Assembly (NCBI RefSeq): GCF_024606225.1
Contig: NZ_JAGRPU010000011.1
Coordinates: 93,444 to 157,443, forward strand
Reading direction: 5' to 3'
DNA length: 64,000 bases
Origin: Endozoicomonas sp. ISHI1
Lineage (GTDB): Bacteria > Pseudomonadota > Gammaproteobacteria > Pseudomonadales > Endozoicomonadaceae
Shown: positions 26,899 to 35,908 of the stretch, piece after piece
Position numbering within the stretch: the stretch's first letter is position 1
Layout: each line of letters starts with the position of its first letter
Notes under the pieces: generated by a model
What the model saw: the letters and a program-made list of their open reading frames with translations, nothing else
What the model was told of the DNA's origin: nothing
Databases searched by the model: none
Translations under genes and position numbers: made by a program

Positions 26899-27666
26899 AT
26901 GCAGTTTCGACCCTGTATTGATCTGCACGAAGGCAAGGTGAAACAGATTGTGGGAAGCTCTCTGCGTGATGGTGATAATTCGGCTCAGGTGAATTTTGAA
27001 AGTGACCGTTCAGCGGCTTATTTTGTGGAACTTTACCGTCAGGAACAGTTAACCGGTGGCCATGTCATAAAACTGGGGCCCGGTAATGAGGTCGCCGCCG
27101 CTTCAGCTCTTTCAGGCTGGCCCGGAGGCCTTCAGGTTGGCGGCGGTATTACAGCAGAAAATGCCGTTCAGTACCTTGATATGGGAGCCTCCCACGTCAT
27201 TGTGACCTCCTACGTTTTTAAGGATGGTCAGATCAATTTTGAAAATCTCAACAAATTGCTGGCCGCGGTGGGCAGGGAGCGCCTGGTGCTGGATCTTTCC
27301 TGTAAGAAAAAAGGCGGTGACTATTTCATTGTCACGAATCGCTGGCAGAAGTTTACCGATACTCGAATCAATGCTCAGACACTGGAGAAGCTGGCTCACT
27401 ATTGTGATGAGTTTCTTGTTCATGCCGCATCGGTTGAAGGCTTGATGGGTGGGCCTGATCTGGAACTGGTTTCCCTGCTGGCTCAATATTCACCCGTTCC
27501 GGTGACCTATGCGGGGGGGATTGCCTCTCTGGAAGACATTGAGGCGGTGAGAAAAGCCGGTAACGGTCAGGTGCACATTACCATAGGCAGTGCTCTGGAT
27601 ATTTTTGGTGGTTCCCTGGCGTTTATGGATGTCGTCGCGAGCTGTAAAACGGATTACCCATCTTAA
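26899..27666 (+). CDS. hisA: HisA-type ProFAR isomerase, eukaryotic class
   Basis: Phosphoribosylformimino-AICAR-ribotide isomerase, fourth step of histidine synthesis, cytosolic TIM barrel. The 255-residue sequence is the fungal/plant kind rather than the usual bacterial HisA. FRPCIDLHEGKVKQIVG at the N-terminus, HVIKLGPGN, LQVGGGI, VLDLSCKKK, and the C-terminal TIGSALDIFGG all match yeast HIS6 as I recall it. The start (ATG 26899) follows AAGGAG. It is not beside other his genes. It overlaps by 4 bases the end of the convergent isomerase gene. This type is known in scattered bacteria, so the eukaryote-like sequence is not proof of recent transfer. Confidence 0.88.
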   Translation: MQFRPCIDLHEGKVKQIVGSSLRDGDNSAQVNFESDRSAAYFVELYRQEQLTGGHVIKLGPGNEVAAASALSGWPGGLQVGGGITAENAVQYLDMGASHVIVTSYVFKDGQINFENLNKLLAAVGRERLVLDLSCKKKGGDYFIVTNRWQKFTDTRINAQTLEKLAHYCDEFLVHAASVEGLMGGPDLELVSLLAQYSPVPVTYAGGIASLEDIEAVRKAGNGQVHITIGSALDIFGGSLAFMDVVASCKTDYPS

Positions 27667-28004
27667 GCAAGCCGTTTTGAATAACTGTCAGTATCAATAT
27701 CAAGAATTTCAACCGTCAGAATATTCACGTTCGGGATGATCTGGTCAGCAGCACTGAGCACTTTTTGGCTCAGATCTTTCTTCTCGGTGGTGGTACGACC
27801 TTTCATAATCCTGACGGTGATGTGAACAAAGGATTGCTCAGGCTGAGCGGTTTGAAAGTACTCACAGGGGATGGCTCTGGACTTGATGTCTTCTGCTTTA
27901 AATAGCCTTGATTCCAGAGCGCTTTGATGAACAGTTGAAATCAGATCTCTGATTGAGTGATTCTGTTCAATGTCTGAAGAGTATTCGATGACGCAATGTG
28001 GCAT
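27663..28004 (-). CDS. 5-carboxymethyl-2-hydroxymuconate isomerase family protein
   Basis: 113 residues of the tautomerase superfamily (PF02962, HpaF type). The N-terminus MPHCVIEYS places the catalytic Pro2 as in HpaF of the homoprotocatechuate pathway, and SRAIPCEYF and the SFVHITVRIMKGR segments match the family. The other hpa genes are not here, so the enzyme may act on a different keto-enol substrate. Its 3' end overlaps the end of hisA by four bases, tail to tail. Confidence 0.82.
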   Translation of the reverse strand: MPHCVIEYSSDIEQNHSIRDLISTVHQSALESRLFKAEDIKSRAIPCEYFQTAQPEQSFVHITVRIMKGRTTTEKKDLSQKVLSAADQIIPNVNILTVEILDIDTDSYSKRLA

Positions 28005-28142
28005 GGCGAATTGTCTTTAAGAAGTGTTGTGAAGTAGCCTATCAAAAGCTCGGGAAGAGAAACAGCAAGAAAGGTGGCTCTATAAATTCCTGTTGATTCT
28101 TGTCTATTCTGGTTGTTTGGAAAGGAAACGATGAACTAATAC

Positions 28143-29354
28143 ATGAACAGTCAAACACTGGGAAGCACCCTGCTGGTAGCAGGCACATCTATTGGGGCAG
28201 GTATGCTGGCTTTGCCGCTGGTTTCTGCTGCTACGGGTATTTGGTCAGGCATCCTGCTGATGATGTTAATGGCTGCTCTGGCCTGCTATGGAGGTTTGCT
28301 CATAGCGGAGGCCTGCCGCGCCGTGCCAGAAGCCGATAACCTTCATGGTGTGGTGGGGCGGTTGCTGGGAAAATCTGGTCAGGCTGTGGCTATTCTGGCC
28401 ATGCTGTTTCTATATTATTCACTCTGTTCAGCCTATATCACAGCCGGCGCAGGGCAAGTTGTTTCCTTCAGCCACAGGATGGGACTGGCTCTCAGTTTTT
28501 CTCAGTCAGCTACGCTGGTGGCAGTTGTTATTGCCGTTATGGTGGTGATCGGGACTGTGGTTGTGGATTATGCCAATCGCACAATGTTCTTCCTGATGAT
28601 GATGTTATTGATGTTCATCATGGTGCTTCTACTGCCAGAAGCAGAAGCCGAAAATCTCACCCTTGGAGTCGGTGAACCCGGTATGCTCTTCGCCGCTTTG
28701 CCAGTACTTTACACCTCCTTTGGGTATCATTGTGCAGTACCTACCGTCGTGCGATATGTCAAAGGCAGGCCCGGAGATTTTCGCCTGGCATTGGTGCTGG
28801 GCAGTGTCTTGCCCCTTGTGGTCTATTCACTCTGGCAGGTTGCGACCAACGGTACTTTGTCATCTGTGGAGATCAACAGCCTGCACAGTAGTCCGGATGC
28901 AGTGGGCCAGCTTATCCGTAAAATTGGGGATGCCAGTCATTATTCCGGCTTTAGTTATCTCATCAGTGGTTTCACAGTCTGTGCGCTGGGTACTTCATTT
29001 TTAGGAGTGGCCATTGGCCTGTTTGATTATCTGGCTGAGGTCAGCCAGAGACCTGATAACATCATGGGTCGTATTCAGACTGTCTGCCTGACACTGGGCC
29101 TGCCATTGCTGGTGGCGGTTTTGTTTCCGGGAGGCTTCGTGATGACTCTGGGCTATGCTGCTGTGGCTTTGGTGATTCTGGCGGTCTTTATTCCTGTCAT
29201 GCTGGTCTGGGAAGCACGAAAGCAGGACCTTGAAGAGCCTTATCAGGTGGCCGGGGGCAAACTGTTGCTGGTGATTATGTGTTTGATCGGGCTGGCCGTC
29301 ATTCTTGCTCAGGCAGGCATTGTTTCCGGCTGGCTGCCAGCTCTGGATTCTTGA
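28143..29354 (+). CDS. Aromatic amino acid permease (Mtr/TyrP family)
   Basis: Inner-membrane importer of the hydroxy/aromatic amino acid permease family. The 403-residue protein has about 11 hydrophobic helices; the first carries the family's GSTLLVAGTSIGAGMLALP motif, and later ones the FGYHCAVPTVVRYV and LGTSFLGVAIGLFDYL blocks typical of TyrP and Mtr. Tryptophan versus tyrosine preference cannot be told. The ATG at 28143 is 13 bases past a strong AAGGA, which is better spaced to an ATG at 28131 that opens a two-codon frame (ATG AAC TAA). The permease may therefore be translated by reinitiation. No trp or tyr genes lie nearby. Confidence 0.9.
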   Translation: MNSQTLGSTLLVAGTSIGAGMLALPLVSAATGIWSGILLMMLMAALACYGGLLIAEACRAVPEADNLHGVVGRLLGKSGQAVAILAMLFLYYSLCSAYITAGAGQVVSFSHRMGLALSFSQSATLVAVVIAVMVVIGTVVVDYANRTMFFLMMMLLMFIMVLLLPEAEAENLTLGVGEPGMLFAALPVLYTSFGYHCAVPTVVRYVKGRPGDFRLALVLGSVLPLVVYSLWQVATNGTLSSVEINSLHSSPDAVGQLIRKIGDASHYSGFSYLISGFTVCALGTSFLGVAIGLFDYLAEVSQRPDNIMGRIQTVCLTLGLPLLVAVLFPGGFVMTLGYAAVALVILAVFIPVMLVWEARKQDLEEPYQVAGGKLLLVIMCLIGLAVILAQAGIVSGWLPALDS

Positions 29355-29451
29355 TCATTCATAAAAAATCACTGTCAGAAGAGTTTGTCTGGTTGTTTGA
29401 GAATGATCCGATTAATATCAGTTCATCCACTCAGGAAAACAGGAACTCCTC

Positions 29452-29883
29452 ATGTTACGAAAAGCACTTCTGGTAGCCTCTGCGCTGCTTCTCCCGGCTT
29501 TGTCTCTTGCCAATGGATACGTTGGTCAATGGTACACCGTTGATGAAGAAACCCATAAAAAGGAATCTCTGGTGACTATCTGGGAAGAAGGTGATCAGCT
29601 GAAAGGCAAGATTGTGGAGATCCTTGATCCTGCATCCAGAAATGCGGTCTGTGAAAAATGCAAAGGTGATAATAAGGATCAGAAGATAGAGGGGCTGACT
29701 TTTCTCTGGGGGATGAAAAAAGACGGTTCTCAATACGACAACGGAAAAGTGCTAGATCCGAAGTCGGGCAAAGTATACAGCGGCAGCATGAAATTGATTG
29801 ACGGAGGTAAAAAGCTCAAGCTTAGGGGGTATGTGGGCTTTTCATTGTTAGGCAGAACCCAGGTTTGGGTTAAAGCCGACTAG
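29452..29883 (+). CDS. DUF2147 family exported protein
   Basis: 143 residues with a clear signal peptide (KALLVASALLLPALSLA, cleavage near residue 21), so probably periplasmic. The mature part has the DUF2147 (PF09917) pattern: VGQWYTVDEET at the start, KGKIVEI, DNGKVLDPKSGKVYSG in the middle and LKLRGYVGFSLLGRTQVW at the end. Function of the family is unknown. Its stop codon TAG (29881-29883) is formed by the first three bases of a small inverted-repeat element, so the original 3' end may have been replaced. Confidence 0.85.
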   Translation: MLRKALLVASALLLPALSLANGYVGQWYTVDEETHKKESLVTIWEEGDQLKGKIVEILDPASRNAVCEKCKGDNKDQKIEGLTFLWGMKKDGSQYDNGKVLDPKSGKVYSGSMKLIDGGKKLKLRGYVGFSLLGRTQVWVKAD

Positions 29884-29959
29884 CAGCCTGTCGGACTTAA
29901 GCGTCCGTAGCGAGGATTGCAAGACGCAGTAGGACAGCCTTAAGTCCGACAGGCTGCTA
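29881..29959. repeat. 79-bp MITE/REP-like element with 21-bp terminal inverted repeats
   Basis: Begins TAGCAGCCTGTCGGACTTAA and ends with the exact reverse complement; the perfect arms are 29881-29901 and 29939-29959, around a 37-base centre. The first 43 bases recur at 63879-63921. It can fold into a long hairpin and may terminate transcription of the converging DUF2147 and glpT genes. No coding capacity; mobilisation would need an outside enzyme. Confidence 0.85.
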
Positions 29960-30056
29960 GATAGATTTGAAAATGGCCCTAAGTCCATGGGCCAATAATA
30001 GCCGGCAGAGATGACTGCCGGGGTCAGTGAATGGCTCCAATGAAGCCATATGGCAG

Positions 30057-31412
30057 TCATTTGTACTGACTGAAGAGCTCAGCTTTGTCGTCTTTCTCCT
30101 TTTTCAAAGTCAGTGCCAAAAACAGAATTGCCATGCCACAGGCTGCCAGTATCAGCATAAAACCGCCACTCCAGCCCATCGCGTCAACAATGACTCCCAT
30201 GGCCAGGTTGGCAAACAGCGCACCACCGAGGTAACCAAACAGGCCGGTCAGGCCAGTGGCGGTTCCGGTCGCTTTCTTCGGGGCTGAGTCAGCGGCCTGC
30301 AAACCTACCAGCACCACAGGACCATAAATCAGAAAGCCCACAAATATCAGGCAGAGGTTATCAATCATCGGGTGCCCGGCAGGGTTCTGCCAGTAGATAA
30401 CAATGGCTACACAGACCAGCGCCATCATCCACATACTGACTGGAGCACGACAGCCTCTGAAAAAGCGGTCACTGGCCCAGCCACAGAGCAGGATACCCGG
30501 AATGCCTGCAAACTCGTAAAAGAAATAGGCCCAGCCACTTTGAGCCATTGAAAAACCTTTAACTTCTTTCAGGTAAGTTGGCGCCCAGTCCAGTACTCCG
30601 TAGCGAACCAGGTAAACGAAGACATTGGCCAGTGAGAGATACCAGAGCAGTTTATTGTTGAATACATATTTGAAAAAGATGTCTTTGGCCGACATCTCTT
30701 GCTCATGGTGATGCTCGTCATAGGATTTAAGCTTATCGCCAGTCCAGGCTTCGATGCTGGGCAGACCGCAGGACTGGGGGGTATCTCTTAATAATGTCCA
30801 GGTGATACCGGCCAGAACAAGGGCTACGACGCCATGGAACCAGAGCTGTGATTGCCAGTCGCCAAACAGAAAGACCGCAAATATGGCCATAGGTCCCACC
30901 AGACCGGCTCCGAGGTTATGAGAGGTATTCCAGTAGGCCCATTTAACCCCTCTTTCTCTAACGGAGAACCAATGTGTCATGACCCTGCTGCCCGCCGGAT
31001 AGCCCATGCCCTGAAACCAGCCATTAAGAAACAGCAGGGCAAACATGGCAGGGACTGAAGCTGTGGCAAAAGGAACGGTTCCCATAAAGATCATGGTCAG
31101 AGCCGAAAGAATCAGGCCAATACTCATGAATTTCCGGGCGTCACTGCGATCAGACAGGTTGCCCATGAGAAACTTGCTAAAGCCATAGGCAAAAGAAACG
31201 GCTGAGAGGGCCACGCCGAGTTCGGATTTGCTAAAACCCTGTTCAATCAGATTGGGCATGGCCAGAGAGAAATTTTTGCGAATCAGGTAATAAGCGGCAT
31301 AGCCAACAATGATGCCGAACAAAACCTGAAAACGGAGCTTTTTATAAGTTTCATCGACTTCTTTGGACGCAATCTGCTCTTGATGAGCAGGAGGACTGAG
31401 AAAGCCCAGCAT
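30057..31412 (-). CDS. glpT: Glycerol-3-phosphate transporter GlpT
   Basis: Inner-membrane antiporter that takes up glycerol-3-phosphate in exchange for phosphate (major facilitator, organophosphate:Pi family). The 451-residue protein has 12 expected helices and tracks E. coli GlpT closely. Arg45 in YYLIRKNF and the Arg in YLVRYGVLDW correspond to the two phosphate-binding arginines, and MRDTPQSCGLP appears as LRDTPQSCGLP. GlpT relatives also take up fosfomycin. The reverse-strand ATG at 31412 follows GGGAG with 9-base spacing. No glpQ or glpK gene is adjacent. Confidence 0.93.
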   Translation of the reverse strand: MLGFLSPPAHQEQIASKEVDETYKKLRFQVLFGIIVGYAAYYLIRKNFSLAMPNLIEQGFSKSELGVALSAVSFAYGFSKFLMGNLSDRSDARKFMSIGLILSALTMIFMGTVPFATASVPAMFALLFLNGWFQGMGYPAGSRVMTHWFSVRERGVKWAYWNTSHNLGAGLVGPMAIFAVFLFGDWQSQLWFHGVVALVLAGITWTLLRDTPQSCGLPSIEAWTGDKLKSYDEHHHEQEMSAKDIFFKYVFNNKLLWYLSLANVFVYLVRYGVLDWAPTYLKEVKGFSMAQSGWAYFFYEFAGIPGILLCGWASDRFFRGCRAPVSMWMMALVCVAIVIYWQNPAGHPMIDNLCLIFVGFLIYGPVVLVGLQAADSAPKKATGTATGLTGLFGYLGGALFANLAMGVIVDAMGWSGGFMLILAACGMAILFLALTLKKEKDDKAELFSQYK

Positions 31413-31849
31413 ATGAAGTACTCCCGAATTTATTTGCTAGTGCCATTTTTCCCGAATATGTTTTTATGTCTGGGCAGCCAAGAGTTACGTCTTGTATTCC
31501 TTTGGCCGACAATTGGGTCCATGGCTGAATGATCCGAAACGGCTTTTCTCTCCATACTGCGAGAATCATTCTTACAGGCAACTGCAAAATGATGGTTAGA
31601 CTCACCGATATCAAAAGAGAAGCTGCTTTATAAGTCCCACAGAACCTGTGTGAAGATGTGCCTATGGGTTTTTATCAAGTGTTAATTTCAGTCCAGATTT
31701 GTGATTTAGCAAGTCGAAAGTCTAAAAAACTTAATATCCGAATGAAATTTGTTAAATAGAACTATCGTTTAATTTTCTGTTATTGAAGCCATGTACTTGC
31801 CTGTCCGGTACAGTAAAATGCTGTTAATTATCTTTTATATGCAGGTTCC
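31413..31849. other. Divergent intergenic region glpT / GIY-YIG gene
   Basis: 437 bases between two divergent genes, AT-rich between 31660 and 31830. It must carry both promoters. I saw no convincing open frame, and could not single out a GlpR or CRP site by eye. Confidence 0.45.
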
Positions 31850-32155
31850 ATGAACTGGTTCGTTTATATCATTCTGGCAAGTAACAACAGTCTGTACACG
31901 GGTATTACCACCAATATCGAACGGCGCTGGAAAGAGCACTCGGGCGAAAAGAAAGGCGGTGCTCGATTTTTCAATGGTAAAAAACCTTCTGCCCTGATGT
32001 ATGTGGAAGAAGGTCATAACCGTTCAACAGCAGGCAAGCGGGAAGCCGCCATTAAAAAGATGACTCGTACCCAGAAGGAAGCTCTGCTGAAAGAAAAGCA
32101 AAACAGGGCTTCAAACTATGCTGAAGTGCTGCCAACAGGGGCAGGTTTTGAGTAA
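31850..32155 (+). CDS. GIY-YIG nuclease family protein (YhbQ-like)
   Basis: 101 residues. The GIY-YIG fold is shown by FVYIILASNNSLYTGITTNIERRWKEH, split here at FVYIIL (residues 4-9) and LYTGIT (15-20), with the Arg of ERR and the later catalytic-type Glu in the AGKREAAIKK helix. Size and the ARFFNGKKP segment fit the UPF0213/YhbQ group, small stand-alone proteins thought to act on DNA. It is followed after 9 bases by the convergent ephrin-like array. Confidence 0.88.
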   Translation: MNWFVYIILASNNSLYTGITTNIERRWKEHSGEKKGGARFFNGKKPSALMYVEEGHNRSTAGKREAAIKKMTRTQKEALLKEKQNRASNYAEVLPTGAGFE

Positions 32156-32164
32156 TCGATCCTG

Positions 32165-33352
32165 TCAGAATGCGCTTCCTGTCAAAAGATACATTGAAAT
32201 CAAAAGTGCCAATGCCGGTGGGTTGTAGAGGGTGTTGGCTGCACTGATATACTGAGTCTTGAAGCTGCCCACATTGACAGACAGGGTTGATTTCCATACT
32301 CGTATACGGCTGAACTCGGGTGATGCCTCAAATAAATAAACCTCACCATTGCGATATTCAGGCTTGAGTATGGTCAGGCGTTCACCTGCTTTCTGACATA
32401 ACCAGCTATCAACAATCCTTCCTTTATTGTTCAGCAGGCTGATCTTGGTGTTGGGTTCGTTACACAGTGCAACCACCGGGTAATTCCTTTCTTCGAAGAT
32501 AGAGGCCGTTTGGGTCCGGTTATAGCTGATCTCCCAGATTAACTGAATGGGGGGTGTCACTGAACGATCATAGTCGGTGGGAATTATTTCAGTAGCCGTT
32601 GTCATGGCCGTTTCGGTATCTTCGTCAGCATCGGTGTCACTAATAATAACAGGAACCTTGTCTGTCGCATTTGTCATAACCGTTTCGGTATTCGTTCTGG
32701 CAGGACGGGTAGTGGTCACAGGATCTGTTACAGGCGTTGTTAAAAGAGTGGTTAAAGGAACAGGGGTATAAGGGGGAATGATAAAACCGTCATTTAACTG
32801 AGGATCCGGGTCTGCGCAGCCGGGATTGGCGTCAGCCGTTTTATTACAGACGTAAACCTTTAGGCGCATGTTGTGTGTCAGGCAGTGTCCGCCTTTTTTG
32901 TTATGAATAGAAGACTCCAGGCCATTGGATGTGGATAGGAAGTAGTAATGTTTTCCCCCTTCAAAGGTTCTGTCGTTGAGTCCGGCAGCATGTTCGAGAA
33001 AAAGTATGCTAAGAAAAGACAGCTCGACGGGTTGGTTGCAAGGAAAGAGATCTATGACTTTATCTCGTGGATTTTCTCCTATTTCACAATTCTCATAGTA
33101 GGTTTCGTTGTCCGTTAGCCATATATTTTCGTACATGGTTAGGGTTTGTCTATCATTAGCGCGCTTCTTTACCACTGTCGGCTTATTGGGACAAATAAAA
33201 TACAGCTGCGAGTTTAGTCTCACAGATATGCTCTTGTTCTTGGCGTGGGAATATAAATGATCCCACCACCAGACGCTGGTGTAGACATCACGAGCATCGC
33301 ATGTCTGAAACAGAGGGAGTAACAGCAGGAATCCGAATAAAACAAATTGCAT
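32165..33352 (-). CDS. Ephrin-like secreted protein, paralogue 1
   Basis: 395 residues. A signal peptide (1-20) is followed by a domain (about 22-169) with the marks of a eukaryotic ephrin ectodomain: ICPN with Cys54, Cys89, Cys105 and Cys157 as the four conserved cysteines, and the run HYYFLSTSNG then GGHCLTHNMRLKVYV. As I recall ephrin-B2, the same region reads DYYIISTSNG then GGVCQTRAMKI. A Thr-rich linker (about 195-265) leads to a second conserved domain (about 270-375), and the protein ends in a hydrophobic tail (ALALLISMYLLTGSAF). Surface display to animal Eph receptors is inference; Endozoicomonas ephrin-like genes have, to my memory, been reported. First of four tandem copies. Confidence 0.8.
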   Translation of the reverse strand: MQFVLFGFLLLLPLFQTCDARDVYTSVWWWDHLYSHAKNKSISVRLNSQLYFICPNKPTVVKKRANDRQTLTMYENIWLTDNETYYENCEIGENPRDKVIDLFPCNQPVELSFLSILFLEHAAGLNDRTFEGGKHYYFLSTSNGLESSIHNKKGGHCLTHNMRLKVYVCNKTADANPGCADPDPQLNDGFIIPPYTPVPLTTLLTTPVTDPVTTTRPARTNTETVMTNATDKVPVIISDTDADEDTETAMTTATEIIPTDYDRSVTPPIQLIWEISYNRTQTASIFEERNYPVVALCNEPNTKISLLNNKGRIVDSWLCQKAGERLTILKPEYRNGEVYLFEASPEFSRIRVWKSTLSVNVGSFKTQYISAANTLYNPPALALLISMYLLTGSAF

Positions 33353-33418
33353 GGTTTTTCTCTGTTAAAAGTCAGAATAAAAGTAGCAGACCTATCTGCA
33401 TAGCTTCAGAAAATCGTG

Positions 33419-34651
33419 TCAGAGCATGCTTGCAGTAAAAAGATACATTGAGATCAAAAGAGCTAACGCCGATGGGTTGTAGTGTGGGGTGGCCTTACTG
33501 ATATAAAGATCCTGAAAACTACCCACATTGACAGACAGGCTCGATTTCCATACTCGTATACGTTCATATTCGGGTAATGCCTCAAATAGATACGTTTCGC
33601 CATTCCGGTATTCAGATTTAAGTATCGTCAGATGCTCACCGGCTTGTCGGCATAACCAGCTGTCGACAATCGTTCCTTTATTGTTTAGCAGGCTGATCCT
33701 GGTGTTGGGTTCTCTACAAAGTGCAATCACCGGGTAGTTTTCTTCTTCAGTGAGGTAGGCTGTTTGGGTCTGGTTATAGCCGATCTCCCAAAGTAACTGA
33801 ATGGGCTCTGCCAGTGAATGATGAAACCTGGTGGAAGCTGTTTCAGTAGCTATTATCCTGACCGCTTCGTTATCGTTGTGAGAATCGGTATCACTGTCGC
33901 TAGCAGTGTAGGGGCCCGTCATTATGACAGGAGCCTTTTCAGTCGTATTTGTACTGACCGTTTCGGCATCGGAGTCGGTAGTAACAGCAGGAACAGTCGT
34001 CGTTACAGGGTCGGTTAATGGCTCTGTTAAAAGAGTTGCAAAAGGAGCAGGAGTAAAAGGATTGTTTGCAGAAAACCTGTTTATATTAGGGTCCAGGCCT
34101 TTTTTGCAGTTAGGGTCCGGGTCTCCTCCTTTCATGCAAACGTAAATCTTGAGGCGCATGTTATGTGTTGAACAATGCCCGCCTTTTCTTCTATAAACTG
34201 AAGATTGAGTGCCATCTGATGTGGAAAAGATATAGTAATTTTTTCCTCCTTCAAAGGTTCTGTCGTCTGCTCCGGCAGCATGTTCAAGAAACAATAAATT
34301 AAGATAAATTAATTCATTGGGCTTGTTGCAAATAAAGCGATCTATAGGTTTATTGGTTCCTATTGCTTTCAATCCCCCTACTTCACAATTCTCATAGTCG
34401 GTTGCGTTGCTCGTCAACCATATATTTTCGTACATTGTTGAGGTTTGCCTATCGTGACTGCGCTTTTTTACCACTGTGGGCAGGTTGGGACAAATTATAG
34501 AGATCTCTGAGTTTAAATGCACAGTGATGCTCTTGTTATCAGCATGCGAATAAAAATCGTACTCCCACAAAATGCTTTTGTAGACATCACGAGCATTGCA
34601 TGCCTGAAACAGATGGAGTAACAACAGGAACCCGAACAAAATAAATCGCAT
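33419..34651 (-). CDS. Ephrin-like secreted protein, paralogue 2
   Basis: 410 residues, same order of parts as its neighbours: signal peptide, ephrin-like domain with IICPN, YENCEV, FICN and GGHCSTHNMRLKIYV holding the four cysteines, a Thr/Ser/Asp-rich linker with a DSDTDSH acidic patch, the second conserved domain (EPIQLLWEIGYNQTQTAYLT onward), and a hydrophobic end (SALALLISMYLFTASML). The 66-base spacer on its right is nearly identical to the spacers of the other copies, including the region just before the start, so regulation is probably shared. Confidence 0.8.
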   Translation of the reverse strand: MRFILFGFLLLLHLFQACNARDVYKSILWEYDFYSHADNKSITVHLNSEISIICPNLPTVVKKRSHDRQTSTMYENIWLTSNATDYENCEVGGLKAIGTNKPIDRFICNKPNELIYLNLLFLEHAAGADDRTFEGGKNYYIFSTSDGTQSSVYRRKGGHCSTHNMRLKIYVCMKGGDPDPNCKKGLDPNINRFSANNPFTPAPFATLLTEPLTDPVTTTVPAVTTDSDAETVSTNTTEKAPVIMTGPYTASDSDTDSHNDNEAVRIIATETASTRFHHSLAEPIQLLWEIGYNQTQTAYLTEEENYPVIALCREPNTRISLLNNKGTIVDSWLCRQAGEHLTILKSEYRNGETYLFEALPEYERIRVWKSSLSVNVGSFQDLYISKATPHYNPSALALLISMYLFTASML

Positions 34652-34718
34652 CGTTTTTCTCTGGTAAAAAGTCAGAATGAATGTAGCAGACTTTTCTACG
34701 CACTTTCAGAAAATCGTG

Positions 34719-35888
34719 TCAAAGTGCATTTGCAATAAAAAGATACAATGAAATCAAAAGCGCCAATGCCGGTGGGCTATAGAGTGAGTTTACATTACTG
34801 ATATAACGATGCTTGATGCTATGCACATTAACAAACAGGCTTGATTTCCATATTCGCCCGGGACTGTATTCGGGCGAGGCCACGAATAGATAAACATCGT
34901 CATTCCGGTACTCCGGTTTAAGTATCGTCATACGCTCATCTACTTTCTGACACAACCAGCTATCAACAATCCTCCCTTTATTGTTAAGCAGGCTGATTTT
35001 TGCGTTGGGTTCATTACACAGTGCAACCACCGGGTAATACTCTTCTTTAGAGATGGTGGTTGTTTGGGTCTGGTTGTAGCGGATCTCCCATATTAACTCA
35101 ACGGGCTCGTTCGGTGGATCATTATGGATGGTGGAAACCGCTTCAGTGGCCTTTCTCGTAAACGTTTCAGTAGCCTTTGTCGTAACCGCTGCAGTAGCCT
35201 TTGTTGTAACCGTTTCGGTATTAGTATTGCTATAGGTATCAGTAATAATGGCAGGAACATTCGGCACTCCGGGATTTATTAAGCCGAACATGAAAGGAGA
35301 TGGCGTAGAAGGATCACTTGGAGGAATAATGTTTAACTTAGGGTCTATGTTTTTGCAGAGAGGATGGGGGTCACTACGTTTTTTACAGACATAAATCTTG
35401 ACGCGCATGTTGTGGGTCAGACAATGTCCGCCTTTTCTGTTGTTAAGTGAACCTATGGTGCCGTCTGATGTCGACAATACATAATAATATTTCCCCGCTT
35501 CAAAAGTCATATCGTTTTGTCCGGCAGCAAATTCAAGAAACAGTAGATCTACAAAAAACAGTCGAGTGGCATCGTTGCAAACAAAATGGTACGCCAGACT
35601 TGAGGTGTTTGTTGGTATCTCACAGTTTTCGTAGAAGGTTTCGTTCTGTACTAACCATAGATTTTCATTCATTTCTGAGGATTGTCTGTCGAACCCGCGT
35701 TGCCTTGCCACAGTGGCGATATTGGGACAAATAAACCCTATCCGTGAGTTTATCCGTACAGCTATGGTTTTGTTCTCGGCGTGTGAATATAAATCTTCCA
35801 CCCATAGAGCGCTTGTGTAGACATCACGAGCATTACATGTCTGAAACAGACAAAACAACAAGATGAATCCGAACAAGACCCGTTTCAT
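34719..35888 (-). CDS. Ephrin-like secreted protein, paralogue 3
   Basis: 389 residues. Keeps signal peptide, the four ephrin-type cysteines (FICPN, YENCEI, FVCND, GGHCLTHNMRVKIYV), and YYYVLSTSDG. The linker has three short repeats of the type TKATETFTRKATE. The second domain and the hydrophobic tail (ALALLISLYLFIANAL) are conserved. The ephrin domain is the most diverged in the array around residues 55-75 (RGFDRQSSEMNENLWL). Only 20 bases separate it from paralogue 4, shorter than the other spacers. Confidence 0.8.
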   Translation of the reverse strand: MKRVLFGFILLFCLFQTCNARDVYTSALWVEDLYSHAENKTIAVRINSRIGFICPNIATVARQRGFDRQSSEMNENLWLVQNETFYENCEIPTNTSSLAYHFVCNDATRLFFVDLLFLEFAAGQNDMTFEAGKYYYVLSTSDGTIGSLNNRKGGHCLTHNMRVKIYVCKKRSDPHPLCKNIDPKLNIIPPSDPSTPSPFMFGLINPGVPNVPAIITDTYSNTNTETVTTKATAAVTTKATETFTRKATEAVSTIHNDPPNEPVELIWEIRYNQTQTTTISKEEYYPVVALCNEPNAKISLLNNKGRIVDSWLCQKVDERMTILKPEYRNDDVYLFVASPEYSPGRIWKSSLFVNVHSIKHRYISNVNSLYSPPALALLISLYLFIANAL

Positions 35889-35908
35889 AATGTTTCTCTT
35901 CTACGAAT

